Source: Streptomyces sp. NBC_00683 | GTDB lineage: Bacteria; Actinomycetota; Actinomycetes; Streptomycetales; Streptomycetaceae | Length of the DNA stretch: 64,000 nucleotides | Assembly (NCBI RefSeq): GCF_036226745.1 | Contig: NZ_CP109013.1 | Coordinates: forward strand, 5,642,001 to 5,706,000 | Direction of reading: 5' to 3' | Shown: positions 36,188 to 45,281 of the stretch, one piece after another | Layout of the letters: every line of letters begins with the position of its first letter | Position numbering within the stretch: the first letter of the stretch is position 1 | Position numbers and translations under genes: made by a program | Notes under the pieces: model-generated | The model's database searches: none | Seen by the model: only the letters and a program-made list of their open reading frames with translations | Told to the model about the DNA's origin: nothing

Positions 36188-37252
36188 CTACTTGGTCAGG
36201 TTCGGCGGCGCTATCGGCGTGGCCGCCAGCGACTGCGGCGATGTCGTCGACGCGTACGCCGACGGGGCGGCGACGCCCGCCGTCGGGTCCGGGGCCGACT
36301 CGCCGTCCGCCTGGAGGGGGACGGCGCCGACCATGCGGATGCCGGCCGAGTCGAGCGCCTGCTTGATCCGCCAGCGCAGCTCGCGCTCCACGCCCAGCGC
36401 CTTGCCCGGCATCGTCTTCGCGGTGACCCTCACGGTCATCGAGTCGAGCAGGACGGCGTCCAGGCCGAGGATCTCCACCGGGCCCCACAGGCGCTCCGAC
36501 CAGGGGTCCTCCTTGGCCATGACCTCGGCCGCCTCGGTGATCGACGCGCGGACCCGGTCCAGGTCCTCCGTCGGGCGCACCGTGACGTCGACACCGGCCG
36601 TCGACCAGCCCTGGCTGAGGTTGCCGATCCGCTTGACCTCGCCGTTCCGGACGTACCAGATCTCGCCGTTGTCGCCGCGCAGCTTGGTGACGCGCAGACC
36701 CACCTCGATGACCTCGCCGGAGGCGACACCCGCGTCGATCTGGTCGCCGACCCCGTACTGGTCCTCAAGGATCATGAAGACACCGGACAGGAAGTCGGTG
36801 ACCAGGTTGCGGGCGCCGAAGCCGAGCGCCACACCGGCGACGCCCGCGGAGGCCAGCAAGGGCGCCAGATTGATCTGGAACGCGCCCAGGATCATCAGGG
36901 CGGCCGTGCCGAGGATCAGGAACGACGTGACCGAACGGAGTACGGAACCGATGGCTTCCGAGCGCTGACGGCGTCGTTCCGCGTTGACCAGCAGACCGCC
37001 GAGAGCCGTGCCCTCCACCGCTTGGGCGCTGCGGTTCATCCGGTCGATGAGATTGGTCAGGGCACGCCGGATCACGTACCGCAGTACGAGCGCGATCGCC
37101 GCGATGAGCACGATGCGCAGACCGGTGTTGACCCAGGTGGACCAGTTCTCCTCGACCCAGCCGGCGGCGTTCCCGGCCCGCTCGGCGGCTTCGTCCAGAG
37201 AGCCGCCGGGCGCTGGGGACGGGGCTGCGGCCAGGAGGGCGGACAGGGACAC
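36188..37252 (-). CDS. Mechanosensitive ion channel, MscS family
   Basis: A 354-residue membrane protein. A short Ala/Pro-rich lead is followed by helices at about 45-68 (LRIVLIAAIALVLRYVI) and 105-125 (VTSFLILGTAALMILGAF), then the pore-lining TM3 ASAGVAGVALGFGARNLVTDFLSG, whose Gly/Ala pattern is diagnostic. The beta domain (DQYGVGDQI, RNGEVKRIGN) and a C-terminal alpha/beta domain come next, with a Pro/Ser/Ala-rich tail. It opens under membrane tension to release osmolytes. The GTG at 37252 has GGAGG seven bases upstream. Frames extending farther upstream run into the divergent promoter region and are not credible. Confidence 0.88.
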   Translation of the reverse strand: MSLSALLAAAPSPAPGGSLDEAAERAGNAAGWVEENWSTWVNTGLRIVLIAAIALVLRYVIRRALTNLIDRMNRSAQAVEGTALGGLLVNAERRRQRSEAIGSVLRSVTSFLILGTAALMILGAFQINLAPLLASAGVAGVALGFGARNLVTDFLSGVFMILEDQYGVGDQIDAGVASGEVIEVGLRVTKLRGDNGEIWYVRNGEVKRIGNLSQGWSTAGVDVTVRPTEDLDRVRASITEAAEVMAKEDPWSERLWGPVEILGLDAVLLDSMTVRVTAKTMPGKALGVERELRWRIKQALDSAGIRMVGAVPLQADGESAPDPTAGVAAPSAYASTTSPQSLAATPIAPPNLTK

Positions 37253-37569
37253 GACGGGGACCTCCAGGTGGGGCGACAGCAGACCAACCACAGTAACGAA
37301 GCCGGAGGAGTGGTTCGTTGCCGCTGCGAGGGGAGAGACACGTCTCACCCGGGGATACAGAGGGTGTGGCCGATCGCACAGGGCGATCGGCTGCCGTGGT
37401 GAAGCGCCTGTTCCGCTGTCTTCCGGCGGTGCGTCCGGCCGGTGGTGAGAAAAATCCCTCCGGCCCGTTACCCGGACGTGGTGGCGCTTCGACCAGGCAT
37501 GAGGAGAGACTGAGATCGGATCGTCCCGGCGCGAGCCACGCGCCGCCGGCGTACAAGGAGGCATCCACC

Positions 37570-38106
37570 GTGCCGCATGTCCTGGTTCTCAACGCGTCGT
37601 ACGAGCCCCTCGGCGTCGTACCGCTCCGCCGCGCGCTCGTCCTCGTCCTCGAGAACAAGGCCATCTGCCTCGAGGAGTCCGGCGCCTTCATGCACAGTGC
37701 CACCCGTGCCGTGCCGGCGCCCAGCGTCGTCCGCCTCAAGCGGTTCGTGCGGGTTCCCTACCGGGGGCCCGTTCCACTGACCCGCCGGGCGCTCTTCGCC
37801 AGGGACGGAGGGCGCTGCATGTACTGCGGTGCCGCCGCGACCAGCGTCGACCACGTCATTCCGCGCAGCCGCGGGGGCCAGCACGCCTGGGACAACGTGG
37901 TGGCGGCCTGCCGCCGCTGCAATCACGTCAAGGCCGACCGCCACCTGCCCGAGCTCGGCTGGCGGCTGCGCCACGCGCCCGCCCCGCCCAGCGGCCTGGC
38001 CTGGCGGATCATCGGGACCGGACACCGCGATCCGCGCTGGCTGCCCTACTTGCAACCGTTCGGCGCGGACGACGTGATGGCCCGGATCGATGGCGTTTCC
38101 GCCTGA
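37570..38106 (+). CDS. HNH endonuclease
   Basis: A 178-residue protein. The N-terminal half (VPHVLVLNASYEPLGVVPLRRA) is the conserved lead of a widespread actinobacterial HNH family. The HNH domain has CMYCG, the His-bearing DHVIPRSRGG and the second metal/zinc pair CRRCNHVKADR, so catalytic and zinc residues are complete. Function in these single-copy, chromosomally conserved proteins is unknown; no restriction or phage genes are nearby. GTG 37570 follows an excellent AAGGAGG. Confidence 0.88.
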   Translation: MPHVLVLNASYEPLGVVPLRRALVLVLENKAICLEESGAFMHSATRAVPAPSVVRLKRFVRVPYRGPVPLTRRALFARDGGRCMYCGAAATSVDHVIPRSRGGQHAWDNVVAACRRCNHVKADRHLPELGWRLRHAPAPPSGLAWRIIGTGHRDPRWLPYLQPFGADDVMARIDGVSA

Positions 38107-38154
38107 GAACCCGGGCCTCTGTCGTCCCGGGGCTGGTCGCGGGGCAGGTCGCGG

Positions 38155-38174
38155 GGCGGGCCCGGAGGCCCGCC
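38155..38174. terminator. Bidirectional hairpin between HNH and GH84-like genes
   Basis: An 8-bp perfect stem (38155-38162 with 38167-38174), four-base loop, ends just before the stop of the convergent GH84-like gene and follows a direct repeat of GGTCGCGGGGC at about 38135-38160. Confidence 0.5.
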
Positions 38175-38177
38175 GCG

Positions 38178-41174
38178 CTACTCGGCCACGGCGTAGGCCT
38201 CCACCGACCACAGCGAGTAGCCGTACTGCGTGGCCCGGGCGTCGCCCTGCACCCTGATGAAGCGGGTGTCCTTCGCGTCCATCCGGACCGATTCGCGCCC
38301 GCCGCCGCCCTCCCGCACGGTCGCCGCCGTACGCCAGGTGCGGCCGTCCGCGGAGACCTGGACGCGATAGCGGGAGGCGTACGCGTCCTGCCAGTGCAGC
38401 ACCACCTGGCCCAGCCTGACGGGCCGGGGCAACTCGGCCTGCCACCAGGCGCCGTCCTCCACGGGCGAGGACCAGCGCGTCCCGGGATCGCCGTCCGAGG
38501 CCGCCGATGCCGGGAAGTCCGGGGTCTCGTCGCCGGACGAGGAAGCCGTGGCCGTACGCGCCAGATCGGGGCCCGCGGTGCGCGGGTAGGCCCGCACGGT
38601 CAGCGTGCTCTCCTCGCCGCCGAAGCTCAGCGGCACCTCGTACTCGCCGGCCGGGGTGTCCGCGGGGACGGTGATGTCCACCGGGACATCCGTACGGGAA
38701 CCGCGCGGCACCGTCGTCTGCTTCGGCACCGTCACCTTGATGCCCTTGGGCGCCTTCGCGGTCAGGGACCCCTTCACCTCGGCGGGGCGCCCGCCGGCCA
38801 GTCGCGCCTCGACACGCTGCGGAGCGCCGCCGATCACCGCGTCCGTCTCGCCGCGTACGAGATCGAGCCGGGCAGCCGGCTCGTCGCCGAACCACGGCAC
38901 GAGCGCACGCACGGCCGCGGGGCCGAGGCCCGCACCCGCCACGACGGAGGGCGCGCCCGTGACACCCGGGGGCAGGGGCCCGGTGAGGACGGGGCGGGCT
39001 GCCGGGACGGTGACCCGGAGCGCGTCCGCCCGCAGGCCCGTCGCCGGTGTGTGCGTCCATCCGGCCGTCGACAGCGGGCCTAGGCCGCGCCAGCCCTCGC
39101 CCGGCACATGGGCCTCCAGGACCGCGCCCGCGGCCCCGCTGCCCGGCGCGGTCAGCGTGGTGACGGCCTGGACCGGGCGGGCACGGTCCAGGCGGACCGT
39201 GTAGGTGTTCGTGTCCCGGCTCACCGTGCCGGCATCGCGGTCGGTGCCGTTCCAGCCGTCGGCCTCCTTGCGGACCCGGTCCAGGAACGGGCCGAGCACG
39301 CCCTTGCCGATCGTCGCGCCGCTCGCCCCGATCTCCTTGCGCAGCGGCTCCAGCGCCAGCTGGGCCTTCCAGGCGGCCGCTCCGTCGCCGCGCGCCTGCG
39401 CCTGCAGGAGGTCGACGGCGAGTTCACCCGCACGGCCGTACCTGGCCAGCTGCTCGGTCCACGGGCGCACCTCGTCGTCCAGCCGCCCGTCCGCCGGGGT
39501 CCTCAGCTGCTGCGGGGCCCGGCGCATCACGGAGAACGCCGCCCGCAGCTCACGCGCCGCGTCGTCACGGGCCGTCGCGTCCGTCGTCGCACGGGATGCC
39601 CAGAACGCGGCGAACAGCGGTTGCAGATAGGCGGACTCGTCGCCCCCGAGCACCGATGCGGCGCTGTTGCCGGCCAGCGCGCGCAGCGCCGCCCGGGTGT
39701 CGGCGTCGGCGCCCGCCAGGTCGTCCATCGCCGCCTGCCAGGACTCCTGCGGCCGGTACCCCTTCGGGTTCCAGGCGAAGTCCGCGGCTGTGAAGAGCGG
39801 AATGCGGGAGGCCGACGACTGCTCCATCGCGTTGGCCAGCAGCGCCGCGGAGCCGCCGGCCACGGCCGGGTCCCGGCCGGTGTACGGACCGAGGAAGATC
39901 CGGTCCTGTGCGTAGTCGTTGACCGGGTAGTTGTCCATGGTGACCAGCGGATGGCGGAAGGCGGCCCGCGCGCCGGCCAGCTCACGCCCGGTGATGGTCT
40001 TCGGTACGACGCCGACCCCGGTCCAGGCCACCTGTACCCGGTCGTCCAAGTCGGCGGCGAGCGCGGTGCGGTAGTCGGTGGCGCCGTCCTGGTAGAACTC
40101 CGTCGGCATCACCGACAGCGGCTCCGCGCCCGGGTGGCGCTCGGCCAGATGCCGGGCGACCGCGCTCGCGACCCTCGCCTGGGCCTTGGCCGCCGCCCGC
40201 GGGCCGCTGCCGAACGTCTCCGCGTCCCGGTCGCAGTGCCACTCGCTGTAGCTCACGTCCTGGAACTGCAGCTGGAAGACCCGGACGCCCAGCGCCCACA
40301 TCGCGTCGATCTTCCGTGTCAGCGCCTTGACGTCCGCGTCGGACGCCATGCACATCGCCTGTCCGGGGGAGACGGCCCAGCCGAGCGTCACATGCTCGGC
40401 TCGCGCCTTCTCGGCCAGCGCCCGGAAGTCCGCCCGGAGCCCGGCGGGATACGGGTCGCGCCAGCGGGCCTGCCGGTAGGGGTCGTCGCCGGCCGCGTAG
40501 AGATAGCGGTTCTGCTTCGTGCGTCCCATGAAGCCGAGCTGGGCGAGCCGCTCCTCGCGGGTCCACGGCTGCCCGTAGAACCCCTCGGCCATTCCGCGCA
40601 CGGCGGTGCCCGGCCAGTCGCGGACCACGGCCGGGGCGACGGTGCCGTCGGTGATGAGCTGGCGCAGGGTCTGGACGCCGTGGAAGAGGCCGTCCTCGCC
40701 GATGCCGTCGAGAGCGACGGTGGAACGGCCCCGCACCTCGCCCACGGCGAGCCGGTAGCCGCCGGACGGAAGGTCGGCGCGCTCAGGTGCGCGAAGGTCC
40801 CGCAGTGCCTGACCGGCGCCCGTACCGCCCAGCCTGATCACCGGGCCGCGGCCCGGCAGGGCGTCGTGCACGGTCCGCACGCCGGCGTCGCCCAGGACCT
40901 TCCTGAGCTCGGCCACGGCATAGCGGTCCGCGTCCGCGTCGGCGAGGAGGGTGACCTCCGTGCCGAGGGACACGGCCCGGCCGGAGGCCTTGATCGCCTG
41001 GGGCCGTGGCCAGACGGAGGGCAGCTGTGTTCCGTCGGCGCGGTCGGGCGTGGTCGCGGCGGGTGTGCCGGGGACGACGGGGGCCGCGACCGCTGCCGGT
41101 GCGGCCGAGCCGAGCAGTCCGCCGATCACGGCGACGGCGACGGCCGTCGCACGCCTTCTGCGCCCGAACTGCAC
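38178..41174 (-). CDS. Secreted GH84-like beta-N-acetylglucosaminidase-domain protein
   Basis: A 998-residue exported protein. Signal peptide 1-30 (TAVAVAVIGGLLGSAAPAAVAA). An alpha/beta GH20b-like domain (about 50-190) precedes a GH84 barrel with GMAEGFYGQPWTREERL, WAVSPGQ, MPTEFYQDG, DNYPVNDYAQDRIFLGPY and FAWNPKGY. A helical domain, a CBM-like NEW3-type module and a C-terminal F5/8 discoidin domain (RYRVQVSADGRTW) follow. The catalytic DD pair of GH84 is QD here (Gln305-Asp306), and the substrate-binding Lys of the YxxPKDDP motif is Gly229. Chitin- or glycoprotein-GlcNAc processing is the family role; activity may be altered. Confidence 0.82.
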   Translation of the reverse strand: MQFGRRRRATAVAVAVIGGLLGSAAPAAVAAPVVPGTPAATTPDRADGTQLPSVWPRPQAIKASGRAVSLGTEVTLLADADADRYAVAELRKVLGDAGVRTVHDALPGRGPVIRLGGTGAGQALRDLRAPERADLPSGGYRLAVGEVRGRSTVALDGIGEDGLFHGVQTLRQLITDGTVAPAVVRDWPGTAVRGMAEGFYGQPWTREERLAQLGFMGRTKQNRYLYAAGDDPYRQARWRDPYPAGLRADFRALAEKARAEHVTLGWAVSPGQAMCMASDADVKALTRKIDAMWALGVRVFQLQFQDVSYSEWHCDRDAETFGSGPRAAAKAQARVASAVARHLAERHPGAEPLSVMPTEFYQDGATDYRTALAADLDDRVQVAWTGVGVVPKTITGRELAGARAAFRHPLVTMDNYPVNDYAQDRIFLGPYTGRDPAVAGGSAALLANAMEQSSASRIPLFTAADFAWNPKGYRPQESWQAAMDDLAGADADTRAALRALAGNSAASVLGGDESAYLQPLFAAFWASRATTDATARDDAARELRAAFSVMRRAPQQLRTPADGRLDDEVRPWTEQLARYGRAGELAVDLLQAQARGDGAAAWKAQLALEPLRKEIGASGATIGKGVLGPFLDRVRKEADGWNGTDRDAGTVSRDTNTYTVRLDRARPVQAVTTLTAPGSGAAGAVLEAHVPGEGWRGLGPLSTAGWTHTPATGLRADALRVTVPAARPVLTGPLPPGVTGAPSVVAGAGLGPAAVRALVPWFGDEPAARLDLVRGETDAVIGGAPQRVEARLAGGRPAEVKGSLTAKAPKGIKVTVPKQTTVPRGSRTDVPVDITVPADTPAGEYEVPLSFGGEESTLTVRAYPRTAGPDLARTATASSSGDETPDFPASAASDGDPGTRWSSPVEDGAWWQAELPRPVRLGQVVLHWQDAYASRYRVQVSADGRTWRTAATVREGGGGRESVRMDAKDTRFIRVQGDARATQYGYSLWSVEAYAVAE

Positions 41175-41470
41175 GCCGTTCTCCCTTCGTCCCGCCCGTG
41201 GGCTCCGAGCCCACCACCCGGGCGCGAGGGTGTCAATGCGCGTGGCCGTTGTGACGCATATGCCGGATGTGTCGCATGATGCGGTCGGCGCGCATCACCG
41301 AGAGGGGCGTCGAGTGGCCGAAAACAGCCCATACCCGACGTACGCGGGAACGGTATGTGACCCACGGCACGTTGGGCTCGTTGTCATAACGCCTACGTCA
41401 CGTCCACGCCTGCTCCCGCGCCCGCTGGGTAGGCCTGCTGTGTCCTGTTGTCCACGGCCAGGAGGCCACC
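41175..41470. other. Divergent promoter region between GH84-like gene and malQ leader ORF
   Basis: These 296 bases serve two divergent transcripts. A cluster of CGCAT words lies at 41265-41297: CGCAT-G-ATGCG at 41273-41283 is palindromic, and TGATGCG (41277-41283) pairs with CGCATCA (41291-41297). This could be an operator for either side. Otherwise I see no defined promoter. Confidence 0.45.
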
Positions 41471-41800
41471 GTGCCCGCTTCCGCGCAGCTTCTGCTCTCC
41501 GCCCTCTCCAAACAGGTACCGAGCCCCACGGGTCCTGATCCGCTCACCGGTGATCCGCTGACCAGCGAACCGCCCCTGAGCGATGTCGTGCCCCTCATGA
41601 TCAGCGAGCTGCCGCTCGCCGATGTCTCCCACCTCGTCGGCGAGCAAGGGTTCGCCGAAGACGCCCCGCTGACCAGCGAGCCACCGCTCGCCGATGCAAC
41701 CCCGCTCACGAGCGAGCCACCGCTCGCCGCCGTCGCCCCTCTGACCAGCGAGCCGACAGCACCCGGCACCGCAGGGGGCATGGAGTCCCCAGGAGTCTGA
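41471..41800 (+). CDS. Small repeat protein preceding malQ (109 aa, unrecognised)
   Basis: The frame starts with GTG 41471 behind AGGAGG at the right distance (five bases) and stops with TGA immediately before the malQ ATG, with no gap. From residue 29 to about 101 it consists of six degenerate copies of a 12-residue unit of the type PLTSEPPLADAT; three at 66-101 are in exact register (36-base DNA period). There is no signal peptide or membrane segment. The good ribosome site and tight coupling argue that it is translated; the sequence itself matches nothing I know. It may be a real small protein or a translated leader for malQ. The opposite strand is also open here, so coding potential alone is not decisive. 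Confidence 0.5.
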   Translation: MPASAQLLLSALSKQVPSPTGPDPLTGDPLTSEPPLSDVVPLMISELPLADVSHLVGEQGFAEDAPLTSEPPLADATPLTSEPPLAAVAPLTSEPTAPGTAGGMESPGV

Positions 41801-43927
41801 ATGGGCTTGTCCCGGCTCGCCGCACTGCACGGCGTCGCCACCTCCTTCTCCCCGTCCGCGGATGTCACGGTGTCCGTCCCCGACGACACGGTCAAGGCCG
41901 TGCTCGCCGCGCTGGGCGTCGACGCCGCCACTCCCGCGGGGGTGGGGAGATCACTCGTCGCCGCCGAATCGGCAGCGGCCTCCCGCCTGCTCCCGCCGAC
42001 GGTGGTGACCTGGGCCGGGGAGCCGCTGCCGCCCGCCCTGGCCGCGCTGCCGCCCGGCGTGACCCTGACGATCGAGCCCGAGAGCGAACCGGGAAGCACG
42101 GAGGCGCCGCCCCCGCTGCGGATGAAGGTCCCGGCGGCCGTCGCGGCACCCCGGGCCGGGAACGCGCCGCGCACGCCCTCCTGGTGGAGCGAACCGCCCC
42201 TGGGCGTCCACCGGCTGACCGTCCGTGCCCCGGACCACCGCTACGCCACGGCCACGCTCGTCGTCGCACCCGACCGCGTACCCCAGCCGCCCGCCCGCAC
42301 GCACGGCTTCCTCGTCCAGCTCTACTCCCTGCTCTCCGCCCGGTCCTGGGGCATGGGCGACCTGGCGGACCTGGCCGACCTCGCCGCCTGGTCGGGACGG
42401 ACCCTGCAGGCCGGCTTCGTCCAGGTCAACCCGCTGCACGCCGCCGTGCCCGGCAGGCCCACCGACCCGTCCCCCTACCGCCCCTCCTCGCGGCGCTTCC
42501 CCGACCCCGTCCACCTGCACATCGAGTCGGTGCCGGAGTACGGGCACGTATCGGAGCGGGCGACGCTGGACGACCTGCGCCAGGACGCCGCGTCACTCTG
42601 CGAGGCCGTCCTGAACAAGGGGGCGCTCATCGACCGTGACGCCGTCTGGGAGCTCAAGAAGCAGGCACTGGAGCTCATCGTCCAGGTCCCGCTGACCCCC
42701 GGCCGCCGCGCCGCCTACTGCGACTTCCTGGCCGAGCAGGGGCAGGCCCTGGAGGACCACGCCCTGTGGTGCGCCCTGGCCGAGGTGCACGGCTCGAACT
42801 GGCGCGGCTGGCCCGAGGGGCTCCGCGACCCGCGCTCCCCGCAGAGCGCCCGCGCCCGCACCGATCTCCTGGAGCGGGTCGACTTCCACTGCCGGCTCGC
42901 CTGGCTGACGGACACCCAGCTCGCCGCGGCCCAGAGCGCCGCGCGGGACTCCGGGATGGCCGTCGGGATCGTCCACGACCTCGCGGTCGGCGTCCACCCC
43001 GACGGGGCCGACGCCTGGGCCCAGCAGGACGCCTTCGCGCACGGCATGTCCGTCGGAGCGCCCCCGGACGCCTTCAACGCGCACGGCCAGGACTGGGGGC
43101 TGCCACCCTGGCGCCCCGACGCGCTCGCCGCATCCGGCTACGCCCCCTACCGCGGCCTCCTGCGCGGCCTCCTCGCTCATGCGGGCGCCCTGCGCATCGA
43201 CCACGTCATGGGCCTGTTCCGGCTCTGGTGGGTGCCCGAGGGCAGCCCGCCCACCGAGGGCACCTATGTCAGCCATGACGCCGAGGCGATGCTCGCCGTT
43301 CTCGTCCTGGAAGCGCACCGCGCGGGTGCCGTCGTCATAGGGGAGGACCTGGGCACCGTCGAGCCCGGAGTGCGCGAGGCGCTCGCCCGGCGCGGGGTGC
43401 TCGGCACGTCCGTGCTCTGGTTCGAGCGCGACTGGGACGGCACCAGGCGCCCGCTGCCCCCCGAGCGCTGGCGCCGGGACTGCGTGGCCACCGCCACCAC
43501 CCACGACCTGCCCTCCACCGCCGCCCGGCTGACGGGTGAGCACGTGACGCTGCGCCACCGGCTGGGGCTGCTCACCCGCCCCCTGGAGCAGGAGCTGGCC
43601 GAGGACGCCACGGACACCGCCGAGTGGCTGGCCTATCTGGCGAGGCTCCGGCTGCTGCCCGAGGGCGACGGCGACGAGGAGGCCGCCGTGCGCGCCGTCC
43701 ACCGCTTCCTGCTGCTCACCCCGGCCCGGATGGCAGGGGTCTGGCTCCCGGACACCGTGGGCGACCGCCGCCCGCAGAATCTCCCCGGCACCTGGGACCA
43801 GTACCCCAACTGGCGCCTGCCCATCGCCGATGCGGAGGGCCATCCGGTCACCCTGGAGGAGATCGCCGCATCACCCCGGCTGCACAGGCTGATGGAGGTT
43901 CTGAGACCTGGCGCGGACCGGCCGTAG
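41801..43927 (+). CDS. malQ: 4-alpha-glucanotransferase (amylomaltase)
   Basis: A 708-residue GH77 enzyme, the usual length for actinobacterial MalQ, with an extra N-terminal domain of about 160 residues. Motifs: LLSARSWGMGDLADL, VNPLHA, PSSRRFPDPVHLHIE, the nucleophile region ALRIDHVMGLFRLWWVPEG, acid/base GEDLGTVEPGV and stabiliser THDLPSTAARLTG. It transfers alpha-1,4-glucan segments in maltodextrin and glycogen metabolism. ATG 41801 follows AGGAG and abuts the preceding small frame. Confidence 0.95.
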   Translation: MGLSRLAALHGVATSFSPSADVTVSVPDDTVKAVLAALGVDAATPAGVGRSLVAAESAAASRLLPPTVVTWAGEPLPPALAALPPGVTLTIEPESEPGSTEAPPPLRMKVPAAVAAPRAGNAPRTPSWWSEPPLGVHRLTVRAPDHRYATATLVVAPDRVPQPPARTHGFLVQLYSLLSARSWGMGDLADLADLAAWSGRTLQAGFVQVNPLHAAVPGRPTDPSPYRPSSRRFPDPVHLHIESVPEYGHVSERATLDDLRQDAASLCEAVLNKGALIDRDAVWELKKQALELIVQVPLTPGRRAAYCDFLAEQGQALEDHALWCALAEVHGSNWRGWPEGLRDPRSPQSARARTDLLERVDFHCRLAWLTDTQLAAAQSAARDSGMAVGIVHDLAVGVHPDGADAWAQQDAFAHGMSVGAPPDAFNAHGQDWGLPPWRPDALAASGYAPYRGLLRGLLAHAGALRIDHVMGLFRLWWVPEGSPPTEGTYVSHDAEAMLAVLVLEAHRAGAVVIGEDLGTVEPGVREALARRGVLGTSVLWFERDWDGTRRPLPPERWRRDCVATATTHDLPSTAARLTGEHVTLRHRLGLLTRPLEQELAEDATDTAEWLAYLARLRLLPEGDGDEEAAVRAVHRFLLLTPARMAGVWLPDTVGDRRPQNLPGTWDQYPNWRLPIADAEGHPVTLEEIAASPRLHRLMEVLRPGADRP

Positions 43928-43984
43928 GGCCTGTACGGCACCCCCGGGCGCGCGCCGCTCGCAGGCGTTCGCTACGTTTGCACC

Positions 43985-44215
43985 GTGGACAAGAAGAACG
44001 CTATGCGCGCCGGCGCCGTCGCGGCCGGTACGACGCTGATGATGCTGCTCATGTCGTCCCCCGCGCTCGCTCTCACCCGCGACGACGGTGACGACCCGGG
44101 TACGGGGCTGAACGTGATGGAGACCCTCGGTCTCTTCGTCGCGGCGCCCATCGTCCTGTTCCTGGCGATCGTGGGCCTCGTCATGGTCCTCGACAAGTCC
44201 AAGAAGCAGGCCTAG
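43985..44215 (+). CDS. Small membrane protein, 76 aa
   Basis: A short protein with an N-terminal signal-like helix (residues 8-29, AGAVAAGTTLMMLLMSSPALA), a 16-residue Asp/Gly-rich loop and a second helix (about 47-68, GLFVAAPIVLFLAIVGLVMVL) ending in DKSKKQA. It is probably an exported single-span protein with the tail in the cytoplasm. Function is unknown. GTG 43985 starts it, 57 bases after malQ, and a hairpin follows. Confidence 0.75.
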   Translation: MDKKNAMRAGAVAAGTTLMMLLMSSPALALTRDDGDDPGTGLNVMETLGLFVAAPIVLFLAIVGLVMVLDKSKKQA

Positions 44216-44239
44216 CACCTCTCGCCACTCCGCTCTTCA

Positions 44240-44279
44240 CGGGTGCGCCGCCGGTACGCAGTACCGCGCGGCGCACCCG
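44240..44279 (+). terminator. Hairpin terminator after the small membrane protein
   Basis: A 12-bp perfect stem (44240-44251 with 44268-44279), with an additional GGTAC/GTACC pairing inside the loop, begins 25 bases after the stop codon. Confidence 0.65.
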
Positions 44280-44307
44280 CATGTCCGGATCCCGGTAGGT
44301 TTCGGCC

Positions 44308-45222
44308 ATGACCGAGTGGGACGTCAAGAAGCTCCGCATCCTGCGTACCCTGCGCGACCGGGGCACGGTGACGGCGACGGCCGAGGCTCTCCTGATGACC
44401 CCGTCGGCCGTCTCGCAGCAGCTCACGAACCTGGCCAAGCAGCTCGGCGTCCCCCTGCTGGAGGCACAGGGCCGCCGCGTCCGGCTCACCGACGCCGCGC
44501 ACCTCGTGCTGCGCCATGCCGAAGCGGTCTTCGCCCAGCTGGAGCAGGCCGACGCCGAGCTGACGGGCTATCTGCGCGGTGAGGCGGGCCAGGTGCGGGT
44601 CGGCGCCTTCTCGACGGCTGTCCCCGCCCTCGTCGTACCGGCCGTCCGGCTCCTGGCCGCCGACCGCCGGCCCTCGCCCCAGGTCCGCGTACGGGAGGCG
44701 GAGGCGGCACAGGCGTACGAGCTGCTCTCTGCGGGCGAGGTGGACCTCGCGCTCTCCCTGGCGGCGCACGCCCCCACGGCCCGCGACCCCCGCTTCACCC
44801 TCGTTCCGCTGCTGGCCGACCCGCTGGACGTGGCACTGCCCGCGGACCACCCCCTCGCCCGGACCCCGGGCCTGCGCCTGGCGGACCTCGCCGCCGAGCC
44901 CTGGATCTTCGGCGGTTCGGGCCCCTGGTCGCAGATCACGACGGCCGCCTGCGAAGCGGCCGGCTTCGTCCCCGAACAGGCACACAGCGCGTCCGGCTGG
45001 ACCGCGATCCTCGCCATGGTGGAGGCGGGCATGGGCGTCGCGCTGATTCCCCGCATGGCGTCGGCCGCCGACCGGCCGCGCGAGGGTGTGGCCATGCGGG
45101 TCCTGGACGCCGACCGGCCACGCCGCCATGTGGTGGCGGCGGTACGGCAGGGGGCCGAGCGGGGGCCGGCGGTGGCACGGGTACTGGCAGCGCTGGAGCA
45201 GATCGCTGTTAAGCAGAACTGA
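44308..45222 (+). CDS. LysR-family transcriptional regulator
   Basis: A 304-residue regulator. The N-terminal helix-turn-helix is KLRILRTLRDRGTVTATAEALLMTPSAVSQQLTNLAKQLG, followed by the linker helix and a periplasmic-binding-like effector domain (VRVGAFSTAVPALVVPAV; PLLADPLDVALPADHPLAR). The co-oriented allantoicase gene begins 60 bases downstream, so purine or allantoin catabolism is one possible target, but no divergent partner gene is present. Ligand unknown. Confidence 0.9.
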   Translation: MTEWDVKKLRILRTLRDRGTVTATAEALLMTPSAVSQQLTNLAKQLGVPLLEAQGRRVRLTDAAHLVLRHAEAVFAQLEQADAELTGYLRGEAGQVRVGAFSTAVPALVVPAVRLLAADRRPSPQVRVREAEAAQAYELLSAGEVDLALSLAAHAPTARDPRFTLVPLLADPLDVALPADHPLARTPGLRLADLAAEPWIFGGSGPWSQITTAACEAAGFVPEQAHSASGWTAILAMVEAGMGVALIPRMASAADRPREGVAMRVLDADRPRRHVVAAVRQGAERGPAVARVLAALEQIAVKQN

Positions 45223-45232
45223 ACGAACTGTA

Positions 45233-45244
45233 CGAAAACTTTCG
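45233..45244. promoter_or_regulatory. Small inverted repeat ahead of allantoicase
   Basis: CGAAA-AC-TTTCG lies 38 bases before the allantoicase start and just after the LysR stop. It is a plausible operator but short, and no known binding consensus is matched with confidence. Confidence 0.35.
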
Positions 45245-45281
45245 ATGGACCTGATGGGTCTCCCCGTACGAGAGTCGTCGC

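Noticed and set aside
41393..41830. Minus-strand repeat frame opposite the malQ leader gene
   Set aside because: It mirrors the same 36-base repeat but has no ribosome site or start near a promoter; the plus-strand frame has AGGAGG and couples to malQ.
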